A stretch of DNA of 64,000 nt from G963677325 sp963810555 (GCA_963810555.1 CAWENX010000005.1:310001-374000), one strand, 5' to 3'. Shown: positions 43,221 to 52,803, counted from the stretch's first letter. Made by a program: numbers and translations. The notes: a model not told the origin generated them from the letters alone.

Positions 43221-44259
43221 AGTTGAGTATTTTTCGGTCAAAATCTTTGCCTGCCTCATTTAGAAATCTGATTGTCAATGGGATATAGAATAAATGTTCG
43301 CGAATCATTTCCGGGATATTTTCAACCTCGCGAATCCGGATCATATCCTTTTCACTTGTCAGAATTATCCTTTCTCCCTCCGGCAAGGATACAAAATTGT
43401 TTACAATTTCCTGAAGGTCTTTTAAAGAATAATTGTGATGGTCGGGGTATCTTAATTCCAGTAAATTATGTGTTTTGTGTGTTAAATATTCCTTCAGGGG
43501 ATGAGGATTTGCAATTCCTGTAAACAGCAAAATCGATAATCCATTGAGTAAATTATCTCTCAGTTTAATTGCTTCTTCAGGAAATACCGGCCGGGCATCA
43601 TCATATTCAAGCTTTGTAAAATATAATTGCTGATAAGGTCTTATAAAAAGTTCGGTGCTAATGATCCGTTCATCAATCGGTTTAATATGGGCCGGGCATT
43701 TGGTAACAATAATTATATTGGCACGATCCCTGTTAAATGCAGGTTCCCGGAGCCTTCCGTAAGGTAAGAGGGAATCCCTGGTTATCAGCCTGTTGTAATC
43801 AGTCAATAAGATATTTAATCCCGGTTTGACATAACGATGCTGAAATGCATCATCTAGTATAATTACTTCCGGTGCTTCGGGTGACTTCAGCAGATTTTCA
43901 ATCCCTCTTACTCTCTTTGAATCAACGACAACTATACAATCATTGAATTTGCGTTTAATCTGCAAAGGTTCATCACCTACCTGGGCAACAGTAGAATTTG
44001 TATCGACCAAAAGAAATCCTCTTGTTTTACGTTTATAACCCCGGCTCAGAGTTGCTATCTTGAAAGAGGATTTTAAAAGGCTGACAATATATTCTGTGTG
44101 AGGCGTCTTTCCTGTTCCTCCCACCGTAATATTCCCAACCGATATCACAGGCAAATCAAATTGAAGCGAAGGAAGAATCTTCAGATCAAATAATTCGTTC
44201 CGGATATTTACGACAAGGCCATATAACAGCGACAATATTTTCAGAAAAAAGTATTTCAC
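43165..44259 (-). CDS. lpxK: Tetraacyldisaccharide 4'-kinase LpxK
   Basis: A 364-residue inner-membrane kinase that adds the 4'-phosphate in lipid A synthesis. One N-terminal hydrophobic helix (about 5-20) is followed by the P-loop VGGTGKTP (46-53), then SRGYKRKT, VGDEPLQI and ILDDAFQHRYVK, all LpxK signatures. Length is normal for Bacteroidetes. It is transcribed with PNP (downstream, overlapping). It shows that the organism makes lipid A, which fits the envelope genes at the left end. Confidence 0.95.
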   Translation of the reverse strand: MKYFFLKILSLLYGLVVNIRNELFDLKILPSLQFDLPVISVGNITVGGTGKTPHTEYIVSLLKSSFKIATLSRGYKRKTRGFLLVDTNSTVAQVGDEPLQIKRKFNDCIVVVDSKRVRGIENLLKSPEAPEVIILDDAFQHRYVKPGLNILLTDYNRLITRDSLLPYGRLREPAFNRDRANIIIVTKCPAHIKPIDERIISTELFIRPYQQLYFTKLEYDDARPVFPEEAIKLRDNLLNGLSILLFTGIANPHPLKEYLTHKTHNLLELRYPDHHNYSLKDLQEIVNNFVSLPEGERIILTSEKDMIRIREVENIPEMIREHLFYIPLTIRFLNEAGKDFDRKILNYVKDNKRNLGIPSGFNRY

Positions 44260-44367
44260 AAGTTCAGATCAGGAAAATAGTTCGATGAATTTTATCTTTT
44301 ATAAATTAAATTAACTAAGCAGACAAAGAAAGATTTCGGATAAAAATATAAAAATTGATTAAAAAAC

Positions 44368-46146
44368 CTAATTGATATCTATATAGAAAGGCATTCTGGC
44401 ATATATACCCCTCATCCGGCACTCATGGTCGAATTTCTCATATAATTCGTAAGTATCACCGAGCCTTGACTTTAATATTGCATTTTGAATCCTTACGGAA
44501 AAATTCTTTAATATTTCCTCAAAAGTATCTTTCAGTTTAGGCAATTCTTTAATACGGTAATTTTCTACACCTGCCTTGGAGGCCGCCAGTTTCACCGCCT
44601 CATTCAGCCCTCCGAGTGTATCAACCAAACCTATTTTATTAGCATCAATGCCGCTCCAGACCCGGCCCCGGCCTATCGAATTTACATCTGAAACCGTTTT
44701 TTTACGACCTTCAGCCACATGTAAAAGGAAGGTCTTATATACAGATTCAACCTGATTTTGAATCAGATTCAATTCAAACGGAGTCATTTTACGGGTTATA
44801 GTAGGCATATCGGAGTGTTCATTGGTTGAAACATTGTCGAAATTAATCCCGATCTTATCGGTCAACAGATTATTCAGATTGGGGATCATTCCAAAAACAC
44901 CTATCGAACCGGTAATAGTTGTGGGATGGGCCACTATTGTCCCGGCACCGCAGGAAATGTAATAACCTCCTGAAGCATCATAATCCCCCATTGAAACCAC
45001 CACCGGTTTAACCTTCTGGGACAACATCACTTCTCTCCATATCACCTCTGACCCGAAAGCCGATCCGCCGGGTGAATTGATTCTTAAGACAATAGCCTTG
45101 ACGGTCGTATCTGTTCGAGCCTCACGGATCGTTTTTGACAAAATATCCGAATTTATATTGTATGGAAATCCCGAATCACTGTCAATTTCTCCTTCGGCAT
45201 AAATTACAGCAATACGGGCTCTTGAATAGGCTTTCGTTTCATCAGGAACATTGACTCTATAATATTCATTAACAGATATTACAGGGATCTCATCTGTGGA
45301 TCCAAGTCCCAGGAGCTTCCTGAAATCGTTCAATACCTGATCCATATACTTTAAATTAGTAAAGAACCCGTATTTTAACGATTTCTCAGGAGGACGAAAA
45401 GTCATCACTTCATTTGCATAACTATTCAGACTATCAATTTTGATATTCCTCTCTTTTGATATTCCCTCCAAAACACTGTTCCAGATACTGTTGAGATACA
45501 CACTGGTCTGTTCCCTGTTTGCCTCACTCATTTTATCGTAAAGGAACGGCTCAACTGCGGATTTGAAAATATTGTCTTTTCCGCGAACCACCTGCATATC
45601 TATACCAAACTTATCCATCGCCTTCTTAAAGTAAGGAGATTCAGCGTTCAATCCCTGAAAATCAAACGTTCCCATTGGATTCATAATCAGGCTGTCTGCA
45701 ACAGTTGCCAGATAATAGGCTTTTTGTGAGATATTATTGGAATAGGAATAGATAAATTTCCCGCTGCTCTTGAAGTTAACCAGTGCATCCCTGATTTCTT
45801 CCACAGTGGCATAACCGGAGTGAATATCCGATAAATCAAGATATATACCCTTAATAAGATGGTCTCGCTTTGCTTTTTCAATACAGTTTAACACCTGATT
45901 CAACCCGGTCGTTGATGAAACCTTAAGTCCAGGCAGTTCCAAATCCTCAAAAGGATTATTGGACTTTCGTTCGACGATCCGGTTATCCAGTTTGAGCACT
46001 AAAAGCGTGTTTTCCTTTAAAGGCGCTACTTTAGTTTTAAAGGTTGCCAGAGAAGTGACTATCCCAACCAGGATAAATATAAAAAGAAATACAGCGACTA
46101 CCATTGCCAGCAATGAGCCAAAAAAAACTTTCCAGAATATTTTCAT
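44368..46146 (-). CDS. sppA: Signal peptide peptidase SppA (S49)
   Basis: A 592-residue membrane-bound serine protease of the long, two-domain SppA type that degrades leader peptides. An N-terminal anchor is at about residues 7-33. The second half holds the catalytic Ser in GDYDASGGYYISCG, preceded by LRINSPGGSAFGSEVIW; the catalytic Lys of the long form should be in the first half (around YSYSNNISQKAYYLATVAD). Length and arrangement match E. coli-type SppA. It precedes lpxK on the same strand with a gap of about 110 bases. Confidence 0.93.
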   Translation of the reverse strand: MKIFWKVFFGSLLAMVVAVFLFIFILVGIVTSLATFKTKVAPLKENTLLVLKLDNRIVERKSNNPFEDLELPGLKVSSTTGLNQVLNCIEKAKRDHLIKGIYLDLSDIHSGYATVEEIRDALVNFKSSGKFIYSYSNNISQKAYYLATVADSLIMNPMGTFDFQGLNAESPYFKKAMDKFGIDMQVVRGKDNIFKSAVEPFLYDKMSEANREQTSVYLNSIWNSVLEGISKERNIKIDSLNSYANEVMTFRPPEKSLKYGFFTNLKYMDQVLNDFRKLLGLGSTDEIPVISVNEYYRVNVPDETKAYSRARIAVIYAEGEIDSDSGFPYNINSDILSKTIREARTDTTVKAIVLRINSPGGSAFGSEVIWREVMLSQKVKPVVVSMGDYDASGGYYISCGAGTIVAHPTTITGSIGVFGMIPNLNNLLTDKIGINFDNVSTNEHSDMPTITRKMTPFELNLIQNQVESVYKTFLLHVAEGRKKTVSDVNSIGRGRVWSGIDANKIGLVDTLGGLNEAVKLAASKAGVENYRIKELPKLKDTFEEILKNFSVRIQNAILKSRLGDTYELYEKFDHECRMRGIYARMPFYIDIN

Positions 46147-46256
46147 ATGGTTATTTATTATTAGATTAAGTATCTATTTTTTGATTATCCGCTAACTTTA
46201 GATTTTGAAAAGTAATCAGTATTATTGTCAGGATATTATATACAAATTTAACAATT

Positions 46257-46740
46257 ATGTCTGAAGTAACAATCCTTTTAGGCGGAAATCAGGGCGATAA
46301 GCACAAAATATTTTCTGAAACAATAAAATTGATCGGGGAAACAATCGGAAAGATTGAAGCTTTATCTTCAGTTTATGAAACCGAGCCCTGGGGATTTGTT
46401 TCCGATCTGTTCTGGAATCAGGCAATGGTTCTATCCACCACTTTACTTCCCGAAGAAGTATTAACACATGCCCAGGACATAGAAAATAAAATGGGACGTA
46501 AACGATTGTCAGATAAATATGAAGCACGTCCCATCGATATTGATCTTATGTTTTATGATGATTTGCAAATCAACACTCCGCGTTTAATTATCCCCCACCC
46601 GCTAGATAGGGCAAAGACGTTTTATGCTGGTCCCGCTGTCAGAAATTATTCCCGAAAAAATCCACCCCGTCACAGGACTGACTATTAAAGAAATGCTCAG
46701 CATATGTCCTGACAAATTGAAAGTGATCCGTGTCGAATAG
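46257..46740 (+). CDS. folK: 2-amino-4-hydroxy-6-hydroxymethyldihydropteridine pyrophosphokinase FolK (frameshifted)
   Basis: FolK transfers pyrophosphate to the pterin in folate synthesis. Seen: LLGGNQGDK at the start, SSVYETEPWGF, FWNQAMV, LPEEVL, and the ATP/metal segment RPIDIDLMFYDD, then IPHPL. After about 46605 frame 1 is wrong and stops at 46688, but another frame continues with RRFMLVPLSEIIPEKIHP through IKEMLSICPDKLKVIRVE to the TAG at 46738-46740, the family's usual C-terminus. Total about 160 residues. The gene is essential for folate synthesis in most bacteria that make it, so read error is the easiest explanation. Divergent from sppA. Confidence 0.88.
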
Positions 46741-46771
46741 AGATAGAATGAAAGAACATGATAGATGATCT

Positions 46772-46800
46772 TTCTTAATTCTTAATTCTTAATTCTTTAA
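46772..46800. repeat. Period-7 simple repeat (TTCTTAA)
   Basis: About four units between the convergent folK and radC genes. Confidence 0.65.
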
Positions 46801-46808
46801 TTCCCTCA

Positions 46809-47537
46809 TTATAAAAGCCCTTCATCAGCAAAGCTGAAATATCCGCTTTGTGTGACAATAAGATGATCCAGTAAAGGAATTTCCATTATCGTTGAGGCCT
46901 CTTTCAACTGGCGTGTAATCTTGCGGTCGGCTTCACTCGCTTCAAGATTGCCCGAAGGGTGATTGTGCCCGATAATAATTGAGGTGGCGTGCTTCTCCAG
47001 TGCCATTTTCAATACAAGACGGACATCGATGACAGTTCCCGTTATCCCTCCCTGGCTGAGCCTTTGTTTATCGGTAATCTTGTTCTGCCTGTTGAGAAAC
47101 AATACCCAAAACTCTTCATGATCCAGATCCCCCATTAGCGGACGGAGATAATTGGCAACATCATTGCTGCAGGTTATTTTATCCATTTCCAGCGCCGAAG
47201 ACATGTTTCTCCTCCTTCCAAGTTCCATTGCTGCCAGAATGGAAATAGCCTTGGCTTCCCCGATCCCATTATATTTGCTCAGATCTTCATAATTCCGTTT
47301 CCCCAATTCATGAAGATTGTTATTCACATCGCTAAGTATTTTTCGCGAGAGTTCTACTGCAGTCTCATTTCTGCTCCCCGATCTTATCAGAATAGCAAGC
47401 AACTCAGCATCAGAAAGTGAAGCAATGCCCCGGTAAAGCATTTTCTCCCTGGGCCTGTCTTCAACAGCCCAATCCTTAATCCCCAGTTTGCGGTACTCTT
47501 CCATAGGTTTGTCTTGAATTATATCTGAAGTTCTCAA
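46809..47537 (-). CDS. radC: RadC-type JAB-domain protein
   Basis: A 242-residue RadC (DNA repair-associated name, function unclear) with an N-terminal helix-hairpin-helix region (LSDAELLAILIRSG...NGIGEAKAISILAAMELGRR) and a C-terminal JAB1/MPN-like metalloprotease-type domain bearing HNHPSGNLEASEAD, the HxHP-x-S-x8-D zinc site. Complete and of normal length. It lies on the same strand as rpsT and upstream tRNAs, after a terminator. Confidence 0.93.
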   Translation of the reverse strand: MRTSDIIQDKPMEEYRKLGIKDWAVEDRPREKMLYRGIASLSDAELLAILIRSGSRNETAVELSRKILSDVNNNLHELGKRNYEDLSKYNGIGEAKAISILAAMELGRRRNMSSALEMDKITCSNDVANYLRPLMGDLDHEEFWVLFLNRQNKITDKQRLSQGGITGTVIDVRLVLKMALEKHATSIIIGHNHPSGNLEASEADRKITRQLKEASTIMEIPLLDHLIVTQSGYFSFADEGLL

Positions 47538-47566
47538 TCAAATTTATGAAATAAATTCACCACAAA

Positions 47567-47595
47567 CAAAAAAAGCCCATCTAAAAGATGAGCCG
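47567..47595 (-). terminator. Rho-independent terminator of rpsT
   Basis: On the minus strand GCTCATCT-ttt-AGATGGGC (one G-T pair) followed by seven T. It lies about 25 bases after the rpsT stop codon. Confidence 0.8.
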
Positions 47596-47618
47596 CTATA
47601 TATTATTGTATTTGGTTA

Positions 47619-47870
47619 TTACAGTTTGTTCACATGCAAGGCAAGACTCGATTTGAGGTTGGCCGCCTTGTTTTTGTGTATAATATTCTGTTTGGCCAGC
47701 TTATCAAGCATGGTGGCTACCTTTGGCAGAAGTTCTGCAGCAGCGCCTTTTTCTGTTGTTTCCCTAACACGCGCACAGCATTACGTGCTGGTTTTTGAAT
47801 AATACTTGTTGTGCAGCCGATGGGCTTCACTCTGTTTTGCCCTCTTGATCGATGATTTATGATTTGCCAT
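47619..47870 (-). CDS. rpsT: 30S ribosomal protein S20 (two compensating indels)
   Basis: From the ATG at 47868-47870 it reads MANHKSSIKRAKQSEAHRLH, then NKYYSKT. A +1 shift then gives ARNAVRV and L, and after a second shift RETTEKGAAAELLPKVATML and on to SSLALHVNKL and the TAA at 47619-47621. The total (252 bases, 83 codons) is exactly S20 length, because an extra base near 47790 is balanced by a missing base near 47765. In the given sequence frame 1 hits TAA at once after KTST. Basic, helical, ribosomal: identification is secure. S20 binds 16S rRNA. Confidence 0.9.
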
Positions 47871-47899
47871 CTTTAGTAATTAATTATACTTGAATACCT

Positions 47900-47932
47900 T
47901 AATTCGTAATTCGTAATTCGTAATTCGTAATT
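47900..47932. repeat. Period-7 simple repeat (GTAATTC)
   Basis: Four and a half units of GTAATTC between rpsT and the first tRNA-Glu. Confidence 0.75.
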
Positions 47933-47942
47933 ATTTTTATTG

Positions 47943-48014
47943 TAGTCTGTAGGGGATTCGAACCCCTATGGCAAGAATGAAAATCTTGAATCCTAACCCT
48001 TAGATGAACAGACC
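47943..48014 (-). tRNA. tRNA-Glu (anticodon UUC), copy 1
   Basis: 72 bases. The acceptor stem GGTCTGT/ACAGACT, D arm, a five-base anticodon stem CAAGA/TCTTG around loop TTTTCAT (anticodon TTC), and a T arm AGGGGTTCGAATCCCCT can all be drawn. CCA is not encoded (the sequence goes on CAAT). Confidence 0.93.
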
Positions 48015-48154
48015 GCTTTTTTAACTGTACTCCCCATTGATTGGGGGCGTAAAAGTAATTAAAAATGAAGGAATGAAAAAATGAAAGAATAAAATTCTTT
48101 GAAGTTCCTTATTCCTTAATTCTTTAATTCTTTAATTCCTTCATTATCTGATCG

Positions 48155-48226
48155 TAGTCTGTAGGGGATTCGAACCCCTATGGCAAGAATGAAAATCTTG
48201 AATCCTAACCCTTAGATGAACAGACC
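48155..48226 (-). tRNA. tRNA-Glu (anticodon UUC), copy 2
   Basis: Identical to the copy at 47943-48014 in all 72 bases, 140 bases upstream in transcription. The two are probably one transcript. A TTCTTTAA octamer repeat lies between them. Confidence 0.93.
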
Positions 48227-48434
48227 TTTTGATACTATTGGCTCTAAATAAAACAACCTCTTTTTGAAGCGTTTCCCTTTGATCCAAACCCAATTCACAG
48301 AGCACATTACCCCCCGAAATTTGGCGCTGCAAAGAAAATAACTATTTTCCAATTAGCCAATAAGGCGCTGAAAAAAATTATCCTGCAGACTCATACCGGA
48401 AATGATAATTAACAAACAATTTACTTTGGGAGTT

Positions 48435-49793
48435 TTAATTCAAAAGTTCTTGTGCAAAAGAAAGCAGATCTTTCCCTGAGAAATTGCCCGAACTCATCAT
48501 CAATAGGTTTTTATCCTGCCATTTCATCCCCTTCAATTCTGAAAAAAGCCGATCAGAATCTGTAAATACTTCCAGACTATCCCTTCCGAAAGCTTCTTTT
48601 ACCATACGGGGAGTTATAGGCTCCAGTTTCTTATGTTCGATAGTAACAGGATTAAAATATACAATTGCCTTGTCCGCCAGATTCATAGAGCTGTTATATT
48701 GGGGTAGAAATTCTTTCCTCAAGCTACTGAAAGTATGCAGTTCCATACAGGCGACAAGTTCTCTTCCTGGATACTGCGATTTAACAGCTTCAATAGTTGC
48801 CTTAAGTTTGGAAGGCGAATGGGCAAAATCTCGAAATACAGTTGCCGAAGGCGTTTCAGCCAAAATTTCCAATCGCCTTGCCGCCCCTTTGAAAGAAGGA
48901 ATAGCTTCATAAAACTCATCCTCTTTGATTCCCAATTCATTACATATAATCTTTGCCCCGCTCAGGTTTTGCAGGTTATGCCGTCCAAAAACCCCCGACC
49001 TGACCTCACCTTTCCTTGTAATCAGCCAGGTCTCTCCGTTCCTGATCTCTGCAGGATGTTCCCTGTATGGTATCAGTTTAAGCCTTCCTTCATTGTCCTC
49101 CGCAATCTCATCCAGGTAGGGATCCTCTTCAAAATAAGCCAGTGTCGACCATTCCGGCATCAAAGCAGCAAAATCGCGGAACTGCTTGACATACATCTCA
49201 AATGTTGGAAATACGTTGATATGGTCCCATGCAATCCCGGTCAGCAGGGCAATCTGAGGCCGGTACAGATGAAACTTAGGTCTGGGATCAATAGGCGAAG
49301 CAAGATATTCATCTCCCTCAAATACTGCAACCCTGGAAGTATGGCTCAGCCTGACCATCGTTTCAAACCCTTCAATTTGCGCCCCGACCATATAATCAAA
49401 ATCTCTGCCGTGATAATTCAAAACATGCATGATCATGGAAGTAATGGTAGTCTTGCCGTGGCTCCCGCCAATCACAACCCGCGTTTTATCCTTTGTCTGT
49501 TCATAAAGGAATTCAGGATAAGAATAAATGTCAACACCCAATTCCTGCGCCTTCAGCAATTCAGGATTATCCACCCGCGCATGCATCCCAAGTATAACAG
49601 CATCAATTTCAGGAGTGATCTTTTCAGGAAACCAGCCCGCATTTTCAGGCAGCAACCCATATTTCTGAAGCCTGCCGCGCGAGGGTTCAGCAATTTCATC
49701 GTCTGATCCCGTAACGATGTATCCTTTCTGATGCAGCGCGATGGCAAGATTATGCATGGCGGCTCCGCCGATGGCAATAAAGTGAACTCTCAT
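48435..49793 (-). CDS. mpl: UDP-N-acetylmuramate:tripeptide ligase Mpl-like (peptidoglycan synthetase)
   Basis: A 452-residue Mur ligase of the Mpl type, which re-attaches recycled tripeptide to UDP-MurNAc. The N-terminal Rossmann part begins VHFIAIGGAAMHNLA; the ATP loop is GGSHGKTTIT (109-118); the Mpl-specific FEGDEYLASPIDPRPKFHLY follows; the C-terminal domain has RDFAHSPSKLKATIEAVK and HTFSSLRKEFLPQY. These features separate it from MurC, which has DEADES in place of EGDEY. It is complete and of normal length. It reads towards the tRNA-Glu genes. Confidence 0.92.
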   Translation of the reverse strand: MRVHFIAIGGAAMHNLAIALHQKGYIVTGSDDEIAEPSRGRLQKYGLLPENAGWFPEKITPEIDAVILGMHARVDNPELLKAQELGVDIYSYPEFLYEQTKDKTRVVIGGSHGKTTITSMIMHVLNYHGRDFDYMVGAQIEGFETMVRLSHTSRVAVFEGDEYLASPIDPRPKFHLYRPQIALLTGIAWDHINVFPTFEMYVKQFRDFAALMPEWSTLAYFEEDPYLDEIAEDNEGRLKLIPYREHPAEIRNGETWLITRKGEVRSGVFGRHNLQNLSGAKIICNELGIKEDEFYEAIPSFKGAARRLEILAETPSATVFRDFAHSPSKLKATIEAVKSQYPGRELVACMELHTFSSLRKEFLPQYNSSMNLADKAIVYFNPVTIEHKKLEPITPRMVKEAFGRDSLEVFTDSDRLFSELKGMKWQDKNLLMMSSGNFSGKDLLSFAQELLN

Positions 49794-50384
49794 GATCCTG
49801 ATCGTTTGGTTTTTTTGTTAAAATTAGCAAATGTGAACAATAGTATTGGGAAAATTATTTCAAATTCATAACAGAACTTTGAGCCTGTTTAAATTCCCTT
49901 CAATTACAGTTTTATAACAGAGAATTTTACTCCCGTTTCTGCTTAAATAGCTAATAAATGCTTAACCTCAGCATAATCCTCTCCTGTAACCCCAAACCGG
50001 GTGAATATCTTTTAAAGGAGTCTGAAAAAGTCAGGATAAATTGACAGTGCGCAAATTAAATATTTCAATCAAATTTTGAACTGGCTTTTTGTGTCTACTA
50101 TTTAACAATAAGTGCAATAGTTCTATCCCCGTATTAAGTCCGTGTTAAGTCCGTATCAAGTCCGTATTGCCATTAATAGCTCTTGTAATCATAATATCGA
50201 ATTTCCTGAACCGTGATTTGAGAGCTGAATAATCCCCTTTTGTAATCAATTATCTGCTCTTTTTTACCTTGAGCTTTTCTTTGTTTTTTGATTTCCTTAT
50301 ATTTTGAGTTCAACAATATTTCAAATAGCATTTGAAAAGCAAAGAAAAGTTTTTATACCTTGCATCAACTAAATTTAACTGAAA
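49794..50384. other. Divergent intergenic region with an 11-bp repeat element
   Basis: No gene seen. It holds the inverted second copy of the 11-bp element at 50129-50200. The rest is AT-rich and the -7 of the PHP gene is not convincing (TACCTTGC at 50358). Confidence 0.5.
50129..50200 (-). repeat. Dispersed element with 11-bp tandem repeats, copy 2
   Basis: Reverse complement of the arrangement at 3880-3945: GATATTATGATTACAA, spacer, then three units of CGGACTTAATA type (on the + strand GTATTAAGTCC, GTGTTAAGTCC, GTATCAAGTCC) at exactly 11-base spacing. Confidence 0.75.
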
Positions 50385-51411
50385 ATGAAAAAATATTCCT
50401 TACTCCTGTTGTCATTAATGACAATTCTCGTTCTTCCTTCATTCGCTCAGAAAACAAAAAAATACACCATTCCCGACATTCCTGGGTATCTTACTCTCAA
50501 AGGTGATTTTCACATGCATACCGTTTTCTCTGACGGCCTCGTTTGGCCCACTGTACGTGTCGGTGAAGCTGTAAATGAAGGCATTGACATCATCGCTGTG
50601 ACAGATCACATTGAATACCGTCCCCACTTGAATGATATTCCTTCGGATCTTAACCGCTCTTATGATATCGAAAAACCTGTGGCTGAGAAGAACAATATTC
50701 TCCTTGTAAAGGGCGCTGAAATAACCCGTTCCATGCCTCCGGGCCATTTTAACGCACTTTTTATCCGTGATGCCGATTCGCTTGCCATCGAAGATTTTAA
50801 GGCAGTTGTGCAGGAAGCAAAGAAACAGGGAGGTTTTATCATGTGGAACCATCCCGGATGGAAAGCCCAGCAGCCCGATACCATCCAATGGTTTGATATT
50901 CATACCTGGATGCTCGATAACGGACTGATGAACGGGATTGAAATATACAACGACCGTGAATATTACCGACCCGTATTTGACTGGGCGCTTAAAGAAAAAC
51001 CTGACCATCTTCGCCAATTCCGACTGCCATGTGCCAATGGGGACAGCATTCGATCTTGTCAATTCACACAGACCGGTAACCCTTGTATTTGCCAAAGAAC
51101 GTACACTCGAATCGGTAAAAGAAGCCCTTCTTGCCGGACGAACTGCCGCATTCACTGAAAATACGGTAAGGGGCCGTGAAGAATGGCTCAGACCTTTATT
51201 CAATGCCTGTGTTGAAGTTTCAAGAAAAGAAAAAAGCATTTCTCTTATCAACAAATCGGATATCGAATTCGAAATTGAAGACAACACCGGAACCCTCTTC
51301 AAACTCGAACCCAAAGCCTCCGATTCATTCAATTCCAATAAAAAAGCAGTACTGACAATCAAGAACTTTGAAATTGCGCCGGGGAAATATTTGGAAATCA
51401 GTGTTGAATAA
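50385..51411 (+). CDS. Secreted PHP-domain phosphoesterase (frameshifted)
   Basis: A PHP metallohydrolase of about 342 residues with signal peptide ending SFAQ. Metal ligands: DFHMH (H43, H45), SDG (D50), VTDHIE (H75), KGAEITR and WNHPGW. Frame 1 leaves the alignment in the A-run at about 50995-50999 and stops at 51158; the second frame continues KNLTIFANSDCHVP, with the last metal-site Asp/His, through to the stop at 51409-51411. One lost A explains it. Family members act on phosphodiesters or, in the Sb-PDE group, lack a fixed substrate. The C-terminal beta domain (from about residue 245) is typical of secreted Bacteroidetes PHP proteins. Confidence 0.85.
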
Positions 51412-51490
51412 GAATTCTTTAGTCTAATCATAAAATGAATAGCCAAAATTTTAATCTTTCCTTATTAACTGATATATAATAATATGCGAA

Positions 51491-52105
51491 ATGTCAGACG
51501 ATGATTTATTCGATAAAATTGAAGAACTTTATTTGGAAGATCGATATAAGGAAATTATTGAAATCGAAAATTCCCATAAAGAGATTGATTTTTTTAATCC
51601 ATTACATAAATGATTTTGATGAATTAGCAGAGATTTTTGCTGTAGCATATATTGAACTTAATATGTTCAAAAAAGCAATAGACAGTTATTGATTTATATA
51701 TTAAAAATATGAATCGAAAAATGGAAAGATGATTTAGAATATCAGGATGACTTAACAACTTTTTTAAAGTTCAAGATTGAAGTTCATCAAAAACAAAATG
51801 CATTGATAAAAGAATTCAAATCAATTTTAGAATATATAAAACTTGGAGGAAAGGATGATGATATTTTAAGTTTAAAACCTGATGTTGAAAATGAATTGTT
51901 TGCAAGGTATACCAGAATAAATAAAATTATTATGTATGGTAGTATTGGATTAATTATGCTTTGCAATTTGAATTTACATTTTTGGGGGAAGTCCATTTTA
52001 TTAATTTTATCATTCATTGCAATATGCTGGTATCTAATTAATTTCCATTTTAATAAAATGTCAAGGAAATTTTATATAAAGTTGCTTAATTTTATTTATA
52101 GATAA
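51491..52105 (+). pseudogene. Decayed AT-rich gene, helical repeat plus two membrane helices
   Basis: Three reading frames join into one protein of about 205 residues. From the ATG at 51491: MSDDDLFDKIEELYLEDRYK and a helix; after a shift in the T-run near 51592 HYINDFDELAEIFAVAYIEL (TPR-like); after one or two more shifts near 51690-51720 KWKDDLEYQDDL and a coiled segment, then two hydrophobic helices (about 51935-51990 and 52000-52035) and the stop at 52103-52105. No family recognised. Three breaks in one small gene suggest true decay, though homopolymer errors contribute. Low GC marks it as an acquired gene. Confidence 0.6.
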
Positions 52106-52195
52106 ATGTTTAGGCTTAGCCTCGCTACATTGATTATATCATCAGAATTCATTACACGAGGAATTTCCAATTCCAAAATAAATAATCCCATCCTG

Positions 52196-52220
52196 TAGAG
52201 ACGCATGGCGTGCGTCTCTA
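52196..52220. repeat. GAGACG palindrome, intergenic
   Basis: TAGAGACGCA-tggcg-TGCGTCTCTA, 10-bp arms. Same family as the palindromes at 22.7-25.6 kb. Confidence 0.8.
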
Positions 52221-52288
52221 TCCAATCAACCATTTCTTAAACATTAATTTTGTACCCAAAAAACAAATGATTGTAATGTATTAAATAT

Positions 52289-52309
52289 GAGACGCACACC
52301 GTGCGTCTC
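52289..52309. repeat. GAGACG palindrome, intergenic
   Basis: GAGACGCAC-acc-GTGCGTCTC, 70 bases from the previous copy. Confidence 0.8.
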
Positions 52310-52364
52310 TACCTTATTCATCCGGATATTTCATCCAGGATGATTATATGATGGGAACTATTCC

Positions 52365-52604
52365 CTAAATTTTTCCCTCTTGTAAATCCCATATCGGGAA
52401 ATACATTTCATAATCATTCCGGATAATATCCCCATCACTGATTGTGAACCCTTTAAACAATTCCTTATCAAGATATTTCCTTGTCATGGGATTTCTTGCG
52501 ATGTTTAAAAAACCTGAAAAATCAATCAGCTTTTCAGTACCGTCTGTAAATGAAAATCTGATCTTGTAATCCTCTGCGTAATCTGCCTTATTGATTGAAA
52601 TCAC
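52365..52604 (-). CDS. DUF2442 protein
   Basis: A 79-residue protein with the DUF2442 pattern: a short start, DYKIRFSFTDGTEKLIDFSGFLN, then FKGFTISDGDIIRNDYEMYFPIWDL, in which the aromatic/acidic ending is diagnostic. Many DUF2442 proteins are paired with a DUF4160 partner in toxin-antitoxin-like cassettes, but I see no such partner next to it. It stands between the decayed gene and the haem-binding protein, following two GAGACG palindromes. Confidence 0.85.
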   Translation of the reverse strand: MISINKADYAEDYKIRFSFTDGTEKLIDFSGFLNIARNPMTRKYLDKELFKGFTISDGDIIRNDYEMYFPIWDLQEGKI

Positions 52605-52803
52605 AATCTTATCTGATTCTTTTTGATATTTTTTAAAATCTATCTGAAAATAAAAAAAATAACTTTTTAGGCGCTCTCAATCTTTAATTTTTCTCTTTTT
52701 TTTATTTCGACCTTAGGTTATCAGATGAGATTCTAACTCTTTAGGTGTTGTAAAAATTTGTATTGGTGAAAGGAATTTCGTATATTTATAAATAAAAATC
52801 CTT

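Noticed and set aside
46257..46740. Programmed frameshift in folK
   Set aside because: No slippery heptamer or downstream pseudoknot is evident, and similar one-base breaks occur in unrelated genes including rpsT; read error is simpler.
47943..48226. tRNA-linked integration site
   Set aside because: The two tRNA-Glu copies are complete and identical, with no integrase or partial tRNA repeat beside them; simple tandem duplication explains them.
48735..49706. Long (323-residue) rightward frame opposite mpl
   Set aside because: It is the antisense shadow of a well conserved Mur ligase and has no recognisable protein features.
50439..51446. 335-residue leftward frame opposite the PHP gene
   Set aside because: Antisense shadow; the sense strand, after one frameshift repair, encodes a complete PHP protein with all metal ligands.
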